From Dulcicalothrix desertica PCC 7102 (GTDB taxonomy: Bacteria > Cyanobacteriota > Cyanobacteriia > Cyanobacteriales > Nostocaceae): DNA of 64,000 nt. The notes under the pieces are model-generated. The model had not been told where the DNA came from. It did no database searches and saw only the letters and a list, made by a program, of their open reading frames with translations. The position numbers and the translations under genes are program-made. The DNA lies in the NCBI RefSeq assembly GCF_003991905.1, contig NZ_RSCL01000012.1, positions 62,001 through 126,000 on the forward strand. Direction: 5' to 3'. Below are positions 45,271 through 53,741 of this stretch, in pieces. Within the stretch, counting starts at the first letter, position 1; each line of letters begins with the position of its first letter.

Positions 45271-45519
45271 GTGAGTGCAAACAATATACCATTGAGTGAA
45301 ATCATTCTTTTTTTGGAATGCATTGCCCAAAGGAATTTTGATGAGTTAAGAAATGCTGCACGTTATTTTATGACACAGCATGAACCAATTGAACTTGAAG
45401 AAGTTTTTTTAACTCGTATCGAACCTGTGCTTGATAAAGATTCGTTACAATGGCTGAGGACTGAAAAATTTACCAGACTTAACCTTATTATGTCAAAGTC
45501 GTGCGTAGTGAGAAATTAA
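45271..45519 (+). CDS. Small hypothetical protein
   Basis: An 82-residue mostly helical protein with a GTG start. No motif recognised. It is convergent with the ribbon-helix-helix gene. The preceding gap (44932-45270) holds one GGCGCC and no other firm feature. Confidence 0.45.
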   Translation: MSANNIPLSEIILFLECIAQRNFDELRNAARYFMTQHEPIELEEVFLTRIEPVLDKDSLQWLRTEKFTRLNLIMSKSCVVRN

Positions 45520-45543
45520 TCAACGAATACGGATTTTTCACCA

Positions 45544-45726
45544 TCAAGCCGAATTGCTCTTTTTTCTCTCCATAGCAAGCTTTTTTTCTTGCTCATCGCA
45601 CCATACAGCAACTAAATCCTTAACAACAGCACTCATGTCCGTTTCTGCCTGGACGCATAAGGACTTGAAACGGATTTTTAATTCTTTGCCAATGATCAAC
45701 TTAACTGTGTCTTCGCTTTTTGCCAT
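45544..45726 (-). CDS. Ribbon-helix-helix-like small DNA-binding protein
   Basis: A 60-residue protein starting MAKSEDTVKLIIGKELKIRFKSLCVQAETDMSAVVKDLV, the pattern of a ribbon-helix-helix (CopG/ParG-like) domain: one beta strand with alternating residues and two helices. The Met at 45726 is used because the strand begins just after it; a further Met ten codons upstream is possible. Such proteins are plasmid partition, copy-control or antitoxin regulators. No obvious toxin gene lies beside it. Confidence 0.65.
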   Translation of the reverse strand: MAKSEDTVKLIIGKELKIRFKSLCVQAETDMSAVVKDLVAVWCDEQEKKLAMERKKSNSA

Positions 45727-45923
45727 GTCATTTATTTTGGCATGGTATGTTCCCATTGAATCACTATTCCCATATGCTCTTATTCCCCTATTCCCATATT
45801 CCCTTATCTTGTATATAATGTACGTATAGACTGGTGGTTGCCAGATTGGTTAGAATCATGGCAAAAATACTATATTTTTATTAGTATTTTTCCGAAAATT
45901 ATCCTGTTTAAATAAGACTTTAA

Positions 45924-46493
45924 TTGCCATTTGCTGCAATATCTAAAGGTAGGAACAATTGGAGACTACCTTTGGAGCCAGAAGAATATTGTCGTAAATG
46001 GGTACCGATTTATCAGGATAAAAAGCCTGGGGAACGGGGTTACAGGGCAGCTTGCATTCGAGAGCTTGCCAGAGTATCAGGTGTTAAGGGAACGACTATT
46101 GATATCAATTGGGGTTCGGATTTTTCAGAACGCCCAAGTTACCTGCCTAAGATGCTCGCCCTAGCTCACACCATTAACTTGATGAAACAAATGTTTTCCC
46201 AAGCCCCAGGTACATTCAAAGATGAAATAATGTTTGAACCTATGGAACCAAAGGATTTTTGTGCCAAGTGGGTTCCAAGAAAAAGCAACTTTAAACCAGG
46301 AGAATACGGCTATCGCAAAGAGTGCTGCGAGTTTTTGGCGTCCTTGACAGGCTACAACGAAGATACTTGTAGCAATTGGTTATCAACCCCAAGTGATGTA
46401 CCTAAGCTGGCACGGATGTATTTCCGCTTGTTGGATACTGTTTGGGAAATTGATAAATTACTTCCCAAAAATGTAAATAATTTTAAAGAATGA
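45924..46493 (+). CDS. Protein with duplicated C-x2-W-x-P / PGE-x-GYR domain
   Basis: A 189-residue protein made of two copies of one domain. Copy 1 (about residues 17-75) has EPEEYCRKWVPI, KPGERGYRAAC and a helix-turn-helix-like GVKGTTIDINW. Copy 2 (about 106-165) has EPKDFCAKWVPR, KPGEYGYRKEC and LTGYNEDTCSNW. The gene at 48335 has a third copy. The start is TTG at 45924, the first start codon of the frame. The domain probably binds DNA. The end overlaps the next open frame. Confidence 0.6.
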   Translation: MPFAAISKGRNNWRLPLEPEEYCRKWVPIYQDKKPGERGYRAACIRELARVSGVKGTTIDINWGSDFSERPSYLPKMLALAHTINLMKQMFSQAPGTFKDEIMFEPMEPKDFCAKWVPRKSNFKPGEYGYRKECCEFLASLTGYNEDTCSNWLSTPSDVPKLARMYFRLLDTVWEIDKLLPKNVNNFKE

Positions 46494-46618
46494 AAAAACT
46501 TAAACTTTTAGGTTCTATTTTAGGTATAATTATTGAAACGGCAAAACCCCCCGTACCAAGACTCGCAATCTGTCGGAGGGCTTTGCTCCCCATACAAGTA
46601 AAAGGGATATTTTTCATT

Positions 46619-48118
46619 ATGCACTCGATAACAGAAGACGACAAGGCGCCTATCTTTAACGTGCCATTAAACTTGGAATATAACTTTGACTACGTGCGAT
46701 TTAATGAACCCAGCTTACAAAACACAGCAAAAGCGACTCTGGGAAGTTTTTTTGGTTTTGTGCGTCAAAGCTTCGATGGTCTGCTTAGTGTTGGGCAGTC
46801 TCTACAAAATTTTTACTTCGATTGTCTCTCCAAATGCCCCCAGGGGAAAAAGGTTTTTGAAGAATGGCTTAAAAGCAATGATTGGGGTAGCACTCGCTAT
46901 TTAGCAACCTCAGCGATGGAAATATGGGGTTGGTTTGAAAAGCTCGCTCCAAAAATACAGCGTCTTGTGCGTCAAAATGTTCAAAAGTGGAGCGTCTCAG
47001 CACTTCGCCAATTAACCAAAGTCAGTACCGATTTGATAAAAGAATTAGTACGCACAGGTAAGAAGACAGCACAACAGGTCAAGAAGAGTGCGGGAGGGGG
47101 AGAAAGGCAGAGCGGGGGAGTGAGAGAAAGAGAAGAACAAGAAGTACTTCAGGATGCTAATTCCTCCCCCTCACTCACTCATTCCCTCACTCCCCCACTC
47201 ACCCACTCCCCCACTCCTTTTGCTCCTGGAGCAAGAATCACAGTTAAAAATGACGATATGGGCTGGAATGGACACAGTGGAATTATTACGTCCCAAGATG
47301 GAGATAATTTTTGGGTTTTGCTTGACCACACAGTAGCTCAAGGGATGTTTGTAAAGAACTTGCTCAAACCCCATCAAATAGAGCCAGAAGTTCAACGAGC
47401 AGTTAATAAACCACATAAGGAAGAATTTTTTACTGCTGCCCAAGTTGAGGAGAAAATAACCAAAGCGTTGGCACAACGAGATCGGGAAAAAGCAGAAGAA
47501 GAGCAGGGGCGGTTTATAGAAATTCGCGACGCGGCACTACAAGCGGCAAAACGCGAGCTTATTGCAGCCGAACAACATGCTCAAAAAATGGCACAAGCAA
47601 AACAAGCATTAATTGAGCAACTAGCTGCTAAAGAAGAGGAACTGCAATCCGTCCGCGCGCTACAAATCGAAAACCAAAAATTAGAACAACGAGTGACTGA
47701 GTTAGAGAAAGCTTTGGAAGGCGCCAGTGCGAATAACTGGGGTAACACTTTCAACGCCCAAGCCGCTAAAGTTGTTAATTCAGACCTGGAAAACACTATT
47801 GCGCCACTAATGGCAAAAGTTGAGCGTCTGCAAAATGTTATTGAGTTAAAAGATAAAGAATTAACTCAACTGAGGGCAATGAGCGTCAAGCAACAAGAAG
47901 AGTTGAAAGCATTAGAACAAAATACAGCATCGGCGCCAACCCAAGAGGAAATTATCAAAACATTTGGAGAAGTAGGAGAAAAACTGGGTTGGCACGGTTG
48001 GGGGCGCCGAGGCTATCGCTCAGAAGATGGGACGTTACACACTGGTATAAATGCGCTTGCTGCTTTCATCTCAGATTTAACCCACTCTGATAACTTTTGT
48101 CCCGAAGTCGCGTTTTAA
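46619..48118 (+). CDS. Coiled-coil protein with KOW/SH3-like domain
   Basis: A 499-residue protein. The first 155 residues are soluble and helical (FNEPSLQNTAKATLGSFFG...). Residues about 156-200 are an in-frame low-complexity insert encoded by a G-run/C-run palindrome. Residues about 202-258 form a small beta domain (GARITVKNDDMGWNGHSGII...). Residues about 275-440 form a long coiled coil rich in E, K, Q and A. The C-terminus has GWHGWGRRGYRSEDGTLHTG. The ATG at 46619 follows AAAGGGAT; a longer frame from 46490 would cross an apparent stem-loop and is not preferred. A plasmid structural or partition-aid role is possible but not shown. Confidence 0.65.
   Translation: MHSITEDDKAPIFNVPLNLEYNFDYVRFNEPSLQNTAKATLGSFFGFVRQSFDGLLSVGQSLQNFYFDCLSKCPQGKKVFEEWLKSNDWGSTRYLATSAMEIWGWFEKLAPKIQRLVRQNVQKWSVSALRQLTKVSTDLIKELVRTGKKTAQQVKKSAGGGERQSGGVREREEQEVLQDANSSPSLTHSLTPPLTHSPTPFAPGARITVKNDDMGWNGHSGIITSQDGDNFWVLLDHTVAQGMFVKNLLKPHQIEPEVQRAVNKPHKEEFFTAAQVEEKITKALAQRDREKAEEEQGRFIEIRDAALQAAKRELIAAEQHAQKMAQAKQALIEQLAAKEEELQSVRALQIENQKLEQRVTELEKALEGASANNWGNTFNAQAAKVVNSDLENTIAPLMAKVERLQNVIELKDKELTQLRAMSVKQQEELKALEQNTASAPTQEEIIKTFGEVGEKLGWHGWGRRGYRSEDGTLHTGINALAAFISDLTHSDNFCPEVAF
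47086..47220. repeat. Low-complexity palindromic insert within coding sequence
   Basis: The purine-rich half GCGGGAGGGGGAGAAAGGCA and following GGGGGAGTGAGAG are answered, about 45 bases later, by a pyrimidine-rich half of CTCACTCCCCCACTCACCC type. It is the same kind of unit as at 14842-14975 and again keeps the host frame open. Confidence 0.7.
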
Positions 48119-48334
48119 ATGGGAACCGAAGATTGGCGCCTATTAATAACCATTCTGGGTATAAGGGCGCCACTACCAGAAACGGTATAAAAAAAAGCGT
48201 AAACAACAAGAAGCGTACTCCTGTTAAAGGTAGTGGGACACAAGGACTGCCAACTGTAGTAATGCTTGCTGCCCTGAAGGGGGTTAGTAAATAACATAAC
48301 AGCCAAGAAAAGCTTGAAAATTAGTGATGATTAG

Positions 48335-48706
48335 ATGCAAGTTCAAAGTAAAGTAGCAGACAAGACTACTAAAATTCCGCGTTGGTTAACTAAATTTATC
48401 TTGTCTCAAGTACAAGGACAACAAAATAACCAACGAATATTTTTGGCACTTCTCGAACCAATGGCGCCATCTGAGTGGTGCTTGACATGGATTCCGATTA
48501 TCCATCCTGGTGTTGAACTTCCCCATCCAGGAGAAAGAAATCCTCATGGTTACATGAAAGCATGTACTACAACTTTATCAACTTTAACGGGGTACAATGA
48601 AAGAACTATCGAAGGCTGGTTTTATGGCAAAACCTACCATTACTCAGTAGGAATTTTGCTGCGATGCTTTGATTTGATATTTAAATTGCAACAATTTTTG
48701 AAATAA
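48335..48706 (+). CDS. Single-copy C-x3-W-x-P / PGE domain protein
   Basis: A 123-residue protein whose residues 42-110 match the repeated domain of the gene at 45924: EPMAPSEWCLTWIP, HPGERNPHGYMKACTTTLSTLTGYNERTIEGWF. It is thus a paralogue on the same strand with the coiled-coil gene between them. It likely binds DNA through the Thr-x3-Trp helix. A short basic frame at 48097-48294 between the two genes is not clearly a gene. Confidence 0.6.
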   Translation: MQVQSKVADKTTKIPRWLTKFILSQVQGQQNNQRIFLALLEPMAPSEWCLTWIPIIHPGVELPHPGERNPHGYMKACTTTLSTLTGYNERTIEGWFYGKTYHYSVGILLRCFDLIFKLQQFLK

Positions 48707-49218
48707 CATCATACAGAAGTAAGCAGTGCTATCAATGTATCGTAGTTTTAGCAGTCAGAAAATACAGGCGCCCTTTCTTGTGGGCATCTTTATATACTGA
48801 AATTCGCTCAAAAGTTTAAGGCGCCTGAAAGTTGACATAGACCATGTGCTTATTAACAGTATATCCACTATCATCATACGAGTGGTATAAAACAAGCAAT
48901 GCTAACCAAAAATATCTTTTCTACAGAGAATATACAGCACAAAGAGGATATTATTTTTCCTTATCATTTTGTTGATTAAAAAGTTATGAAGGTGCATTCA
49001 ATCTAATCTATTATTTAGTTAGCTTTTATGCAATATCACTGCATTTAACAACCGAAGAGGGCACTTTCTACACTTACGGTCTTTAAAAAGAGAACGATTA
49101 TTATACCCAAATTTTTGCATATAGAATCGATGCTTCAGTTATGTACTCTATTTATAAGGAGGTTGGCAAATAATTAAGTATTTGTTAAAACATTAAGTGC
49201 TGCCAACTAACGATAGTC
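48707..49218. other. Intergenic region without genes
   Basis: 512 bases, AT-rich, with GGCGCC at 48766 and 48820. It should contain the promoter of the helicase gene. I see no RNA gene or repeat. AAGGAGGTTGGC at 49156 is a Shine-Dalgarno-like stretch too far from the GTG to serve it. Confidence 0.5.
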
Positions 49219-51741
49219 GTGCTTAATTTGATTACAACGGCGCCGCCAAAAATAACTTCTACGCTTGACCTCGACTTAAGACAATACCAGTCAGAGGCAA
49301 TCTCTCAAACCTATCAACACTTTGAGTCCGGCTTATGTTCAGTGTTATTGTACGCCCCAACAGGCGCCGGGAAAACGATTATCGCTTCTAAAATAATCGC
49401 CGATTATGTTCGAGCGGGTAAGCGCGTCTTGTTCATGGTACATCGAGGTAAACTAGTACGCCAAACGCTTGATAAATTAAGCAAATATTTTGGAATTGAA
49501 GCTGGTGTAATTTGGGGTGATTATTACGCTCCTGACTACAGTAAACCCGTTCAAATCGCCATGCTGCAAACAATACGTAATCGCGAACTACCACCAGATA
49601 TTGATTTGGTTATCCTCGATGAAGCACACACTGGCGCTTACTTTCAGATATGGCGCCAAATCATGGACAAGTACTCAGGCGGTATTTGGGTATTAAGTAA
49701 AACAAAATTTCTTGGCTTATCAGCTTCACCTTGGCGTGCGAAGAATGACCAAGGATATTGTCAATTTTTCCAAACAATCGTAAAGGCGCCATATCCTAAG
49801 CAATTGATTGAAATGGGTCATTTGTGCCGCGCGCGTCAATTTGCGTTTACCAACCTCATCGATGAATCAAAGCTCAAAGTCGTAAATGGCGAGTATACAG
49901 AAAAATCAATGGCAGACGTTTGTACTCCTGCATTGAATAGTGAGATAGTTAAGCTATATTTAGAAAAAGACCCAGATTTAAAGCGTAAACTGATTGCGTT
50001 TTGTGCATCAGTCAAACAAGCCTCGGATTTGGCACATCAATTTAGTTCGGTCGGTGTTGAGGCTGAATGCATCGTTGGTGAAACACCCGAAAACGAGCGT
50101 GAAGAAATATTTTCTAAATTTAGTAGCGGCGCCATCAAACTCATATCAAGTGTCGGCGTCCTCACGGAAGGCTTCGATGAGGCCTCTGTAACCAGTATAC
50201 TGGTGTGCCGTCCAGTTAAATCAAAAGCTTTATGGGTACAAATGAACGGTCGTGGGTTGCGACCCATGAATGGAAAATCTGATTGTTGGTTTCTTGACTT
50301 TTGTGGCAATTTAAAGAGATTGGGTTTACCAACCTATTCGTTTCCACTTGTTTTATGTCCCGACCCTAAACCAATTGCACCAATAGCCACTAAAACATGT
50401 CCGCAATGTAGTTCAGAAATTGCAATTTACGAAAAAGTGTGCCCGCATTGCGGATTTATCTTCGATTCGGGGTCTAAAAAAGCAAAAGCAATAAAACGTA
50501 AGTTTGAGGAAATTTTATCTCCTGAACAACAAAAACATGTGCGTTTTCTTAAAAATCGTGCGGTCAATGCTTTTAATAAACGCAAACCGATTGACGATTT
50601 AGACTCATTGTTTTTTGAAGAATTTGGATATGAGGCGCCATCCGATTGGTACGATGGCTTAATCTTTGGGCACGAACTGGATGCTTGGGAAGTATACGTA
50701 CAACATTATTGGCGTTATCTGCTAGTTGTTACATCTAATCCTGGCTCAACAAGTGCAAAAAGTAAGATGCAGCAATTAATAGAACGCGAGTTTAAGTCAG
50801 CAATACAGTATGCTAAAGATAATTTTAGGCGTTCTTATAGTGAATACAACGCCTCAAGAGATAATATTGAAGTGCGGGTATCAGAAAGTATCAAAAAATT
50901 AATCGACTATCAGCCTTGGTGGGTAATAATTGGCTCAACACAACCACCAGATGCACATTCGATTATTTATAATTATGAATTTTGCAAGTCCAGGTACGAA
51001 CTACGTTTTACTGACAAACCGCATCTTTTAGAAGCTTATATGGAATTACTAGGTATGGCAATTGCCGAAGGTATCGAGTATCATACGCAAGACCAATCAA
51101 CAATCGATAAACATATTTATACAATCAAGCATAGTATTGCAACGAGTACATTTAAATTTGTTAGAGATTATGTTCAACGCTTAGACCTGACTATTAAACA
51201 AAGAGTTTGGGCATCCTTAAGTCAGGAAGAGAAACAAGCATATCGTAAATGGCAAGATGAGAATCCAGTCCAAACAGCCGAAAATAAACCAAATTCATCT
51301 GTGGATAATACTAATTCACATTCCACAAACATTAAGAAAGATAATAACGTTAACGCTAAATCACACTCTACAGCCATTAAAGGAAATAGTAACGTTACCA
51401 CTGCTGAACGTACTAACACAAAAAGTCCAGATACAGGAGTTGCTAAAAATACTCATACACCAGTTGTAAAAGTAGCAACTCAATTAAACCTTTTTACTTT
51501 AGCTGAAAATAGCGAAACAAAAGCCGCAAATGATATCTACAATCCGTTACGACTTCAAGTTGGCGACGTGGTTGCAAGTAATAATCCAAATAACCAAGCT
51601 TACAATTGGTGCGGACAGATTGTAAAAATCCATCCCAGTGACCCCAGGTTATGTTACGTCAGCTACCCGGAACGACAAAAATTATTAAATCTTAAAAGTA
51701 ATGAAACTTGGTGTAGGTTTGTCGATTTACGTCGTGTTTGA
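49219..51741 (+). CDS. DEAH-box SF2 helicase with zinc ribbon
   Basis: An 840-residue helicase. Motif I is APTGAGKT (residues 46-53, K52), motif II DEAH (134-137), motif III GLSASPWRAK, motif VI QMNGRGLRP. A four-cysteine zinc ribbon CPQC...CPHC follows near residues 394-412. The C-terminal 350 residues are helical; residues about 690-760 are a Ser/Thr/Asn-rich linker, and the last 60 residues form a small beta domain. This resembles the type III restriction/Rad25-like helicases of plasmids and phages. The start is GTG. No nuclease or methylase gene adjoins it closely, so a restriction role is not supported. Confidence 0.9.
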   Translation: MLNLITTAPPKITSTLDLDLRQYQSEAISQTYQHFESGLCSVLLYAPTGAGKTIIASKIIADYVRAGKRVLFMVHRGKLVRQTLDKLSKYFGIEAGVIWGDYYAPDYSKPVQIAMLQTIRNRELPPDIDLVILDEAHTGAYFQIWRQIMDKYSGGIWVLSKTKFLGLSASPWRAKNDQGYCQFFQTIVKAPYPKQLIEMGHLCRARQFAFTNLIDESKLKVVNGEYTEKSMADVCTPALNSEIVKLYLEKDPDLKRKLIAFCASVKQASDLAHQFSSVGVEAECIVGETPENEREEIFSKFSSGAIKLISSVGVLTEGFDEASVTSILVCRPVKSKALWVQMNGRGLRPMNGKSDCWFLDFCGNLKRLGLPTYSFPLVLCPDPKPIAPIATKTCPQCSSEIAIYEKVCPHCGFIFDSGSKKAKAIKRKFEEILSPEQQKHVRFLKNRAVNAFNKRKPIDDLDSLFFEEFGYEAPSDWYDGLIFGHELDAWEVYVQHYWRYLLVVTSNPGSTSAKSKMQQLIEREFKSAIQYAKDNFRRSYSEYNASRDNIEVRVSESIKKLIDYQPWWVIIGSTQPPDAHSIIYNYEFCKSRYELRFTDKPHLLEAYMELLGMAIAEGIEYHTQDQSTIDKHIYTIKHSIATSTFKFVRDYVQRLDLTIKQRVWASLSQEEKQAYRKWQDENPVQTAENKPNSSVDNTNSHSTNIKKDNNVNAKSHSTAIKGNSNVTTAERTNTKSPDTGVAKNTHTPVVKVATQLNLFTLAENSETKAANDIYNPLRLQVGDVVASNNPNNQAYNWCGQIVKIHPSDPRLCYVSYPERQKLLNLKSNETWCRFVDLRRV

Positions 51742-52083
51742 TTACAAAGCTTGGAAAAAATTGAAAGGATTTCTCGAACGGCAAGTTTTGCCGTTCGGTA
51801 GAATAGTCGTAAACCACTTATGGTACATAGTATGTTAGCTTAATAGTACTATAGTTTTACACTTGATTCCTGATAAATATTTTTAGGGCTTACAATCTAG
51901 TTTCATTGGCGCCGTTTATTTTTACTGTTGGCGCCACCCATACGAAAACAGTGCTCTTCGCAGCGTCGGCAATCAAGAGTAATCCATAATTTTGTACTAT
52001 TGAAGCACTTATTGGAGTGGCGCCATTACCATACGTAATCAGTACAAAAGTATTTTATCTATATCTGGTATAATAATTGATAC
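51742..52083. other. Intergenic region with palindrome copy 2
   Basis: 342 bases between convergent genes. The 23-bp palindrome CGAACGGCAA-GTT-TTGCCGTTCG is at 51775-51797, 34 bases after the helicase stop, where it could terminate transcription. Three GGCGCC sites follow (51908, 51929, 52018). Confidence 0.7.
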
Positions 52084-52713
52084 TTATTGCAGTTTACTAG
52101 CTACAATCCAACGAAAACAAACAGGATTATTATATTCATATTCGATTTCATCTTCTGCCTGAATTATATTAAAGCCAGTCTCTTGAACTAACGTCGAATT
52201 TGTATCACCATCAAAGTGACTAAAAAACATAGGACTTCCGAACCAATCCGGTGATATTGTATCAGGAGAATCTCTATAACCCATTGTCAGCATCATTAAT
52301 CCACCCTTTTTTAACATGCGATAAATATTACTTAGTAATTGCTTGTGTTCCGTGCGCGGAACATGCGTTATTGAATAAAAAGCAACTACTGCATCAAAGT
52401 AGTTGCTCTCAAATTCCAGATTAACCATGTCAGATAAGATAAACTTTGCTTGAGGAACGTTTTGTCTTGCGAGAGAAAGTTGCTCGCTTGAAATGTCTAT
52501 TCCTATAACTTGAAAATGCTTTGATAAAATTTGTGTCATTGGCACTCCTGCACCACAACCTAATTCTAATACCTGAGCATTTACTGGCAGAAAATTGATT
52601 AGTAAATTTAAATACTTCTCGCGTACCTTTATTCCCATCGCTTCTACTAGTTGAAGATAGCTTTGAGTAATCTGGTTGTAACCTGTAGCAACAATTTCCT
52701 TTGGATTATTCAT
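52084..52713 (-). CDS. Class I SAM-dependent methyltransferase
   Basis: A 209-residue methyltransferase. Motif I is VLELGCGAGVP (about residues 49-59), then VIGIDISSEQL for the acidic ribose contact, FILSDMVNLEF, and FDAVVAFYSITHV for motif IV. The fold is complete, and the substrate is probably a small molecule as for UbiE/Methyltransf_11-type enzymes. It is isolated between non-coding regions. A GGCGCC-free, AT-rich gene. Confidence 0.88.
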   Translation of the reverse strand: MNNPKEIVATGYNQITQSYLQLVEAMGIKVREKYLNLLINFLPVNAQVLELGCGAGVPMTQILSKHFQVIGIDISSEQLSLARQNVPQAKFILSDMVNLEFESNYFDAVVAFYSITHVPRTEHKQLLSNIYRMLKKGGLMMLTMGYRDSPDTISPDWFGSPMFFSHFDGDTNSTLVQETGFNIIQAEDEIEYEYNNPVCFRWIVASKLQ

Positions 52714-53741
52714 AATTTTTATTTATATAAATGCAGCTTGCACTCGACCTAACCGCAATCCACTATGCTATGAAATGCTTTTACTATTTTAAAATAAATC
52801 ATCTTAAATCAATTAAAGCGCGTAAATTGTAAATACCTGTACAGCGTGCAATAGTTACTGCCTCATTGACGGTTTTACTTTTCCTTGTTATTATCATCCC
52901 TGTGTAAACGACCCAACTACAGAGACGGGTGCCAGTTGCAACATTCAGTTGTAATTGCCCCCCAACTGTACTTGGTATCCGCAGCGCGCGCGGTAGTTAA
53001 AGAAAATATAAAACATAGAACTTACATATATTCCTGCTGAAGCGCAAGTACAACAGTGACTTCAATTTTATTTTCAATTAATTTTATAATATTTAGGTAC
53101 TATTTAGTATCTGGCTGACGAGGCGCCTTTTATTTATATGCTAGTCAGTTGAGTAAAAAACTAGACTATAGTCCAAGTTCTCTACGTCGTTAGTCTAGGT
53201 ATCATTTAACGAAAATGCCTCAAAATAAATATAAGACTTTTAAACGAAGTCGAAGCGCTCGCGCAGCGCACCCAAGGAGAGTAACTGATATTAAAGATGT
53301 GCAAGCAGCTTTAAAGGAAGGCGTGTCGCAGCGCGCGGTTGGCAGATACTGAGCAATTTAGTTTTTGAGGAGCAAGTAATTTTAAATGAACAACTCGAAC
53401 AACAATCAAAACAAGTAGTAATCAAAGTATTGCATTGAGGAACGACATCACTTTAACCCCAGCATGATTCTAGAAGACAACAAAATGTTGGGATTCGGAA
53501 ACATTACTTTTTACGCGCGCCAAAAGCTGCATCACCTCCCAATGCTTTGGGATAAAGGCGCCAATCATTTTGTTTGAGAGTTAAAAGCTGTATCTACCAT
53601 AATTAGGCGACTTATAACGGCGCCGCATTGAATTTATAACGCTTGTGTATCTTTTTGGCAGAATATTTTCGCGTTTTCTCACGGGTATTGGGTCAATTCG
53701 ACCTGTCCTAAACATAAGCTTGCTTTGGAGGATATGAGCAT
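52714..53741. other. Long intergenic region with coding remnants
   Basis: About 1 kb without a firm gene. An inverted repeat CTAGACTA / TAGTCTAG (53161-53198, 22-base loop) precedes a 45-codon frame at 53215-53352 (MPQNKYKTFKRSRSARA...VSQRAVGRY), basic and ending abruptly. A further frame at about 53347-53439 (ILSNLVFEEQVILNEQ...) looks like the tail of another reading frame, so this may be a decayed gene. GGCGCC lies at 53122, 53558 and 53620, and the AGGAT before 53742 is the next ribosome binding site. Confidence 0.4.

Noticed and set aside
48097-48294. 65-codon basic frame
   Set aside because: TTG start within the end of the coiled-coil gene and no ribosome binding site; it may be a basic peptide but I cannot support it.
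49219-51741. Type III restriction system
   Set aside because: The helicase has no nuclease domain that I can see and no DNA methyltransferase gene next to it; the methyltransferase at 52.1 kb has a small-molecule type motif pattern and opposite orientation.
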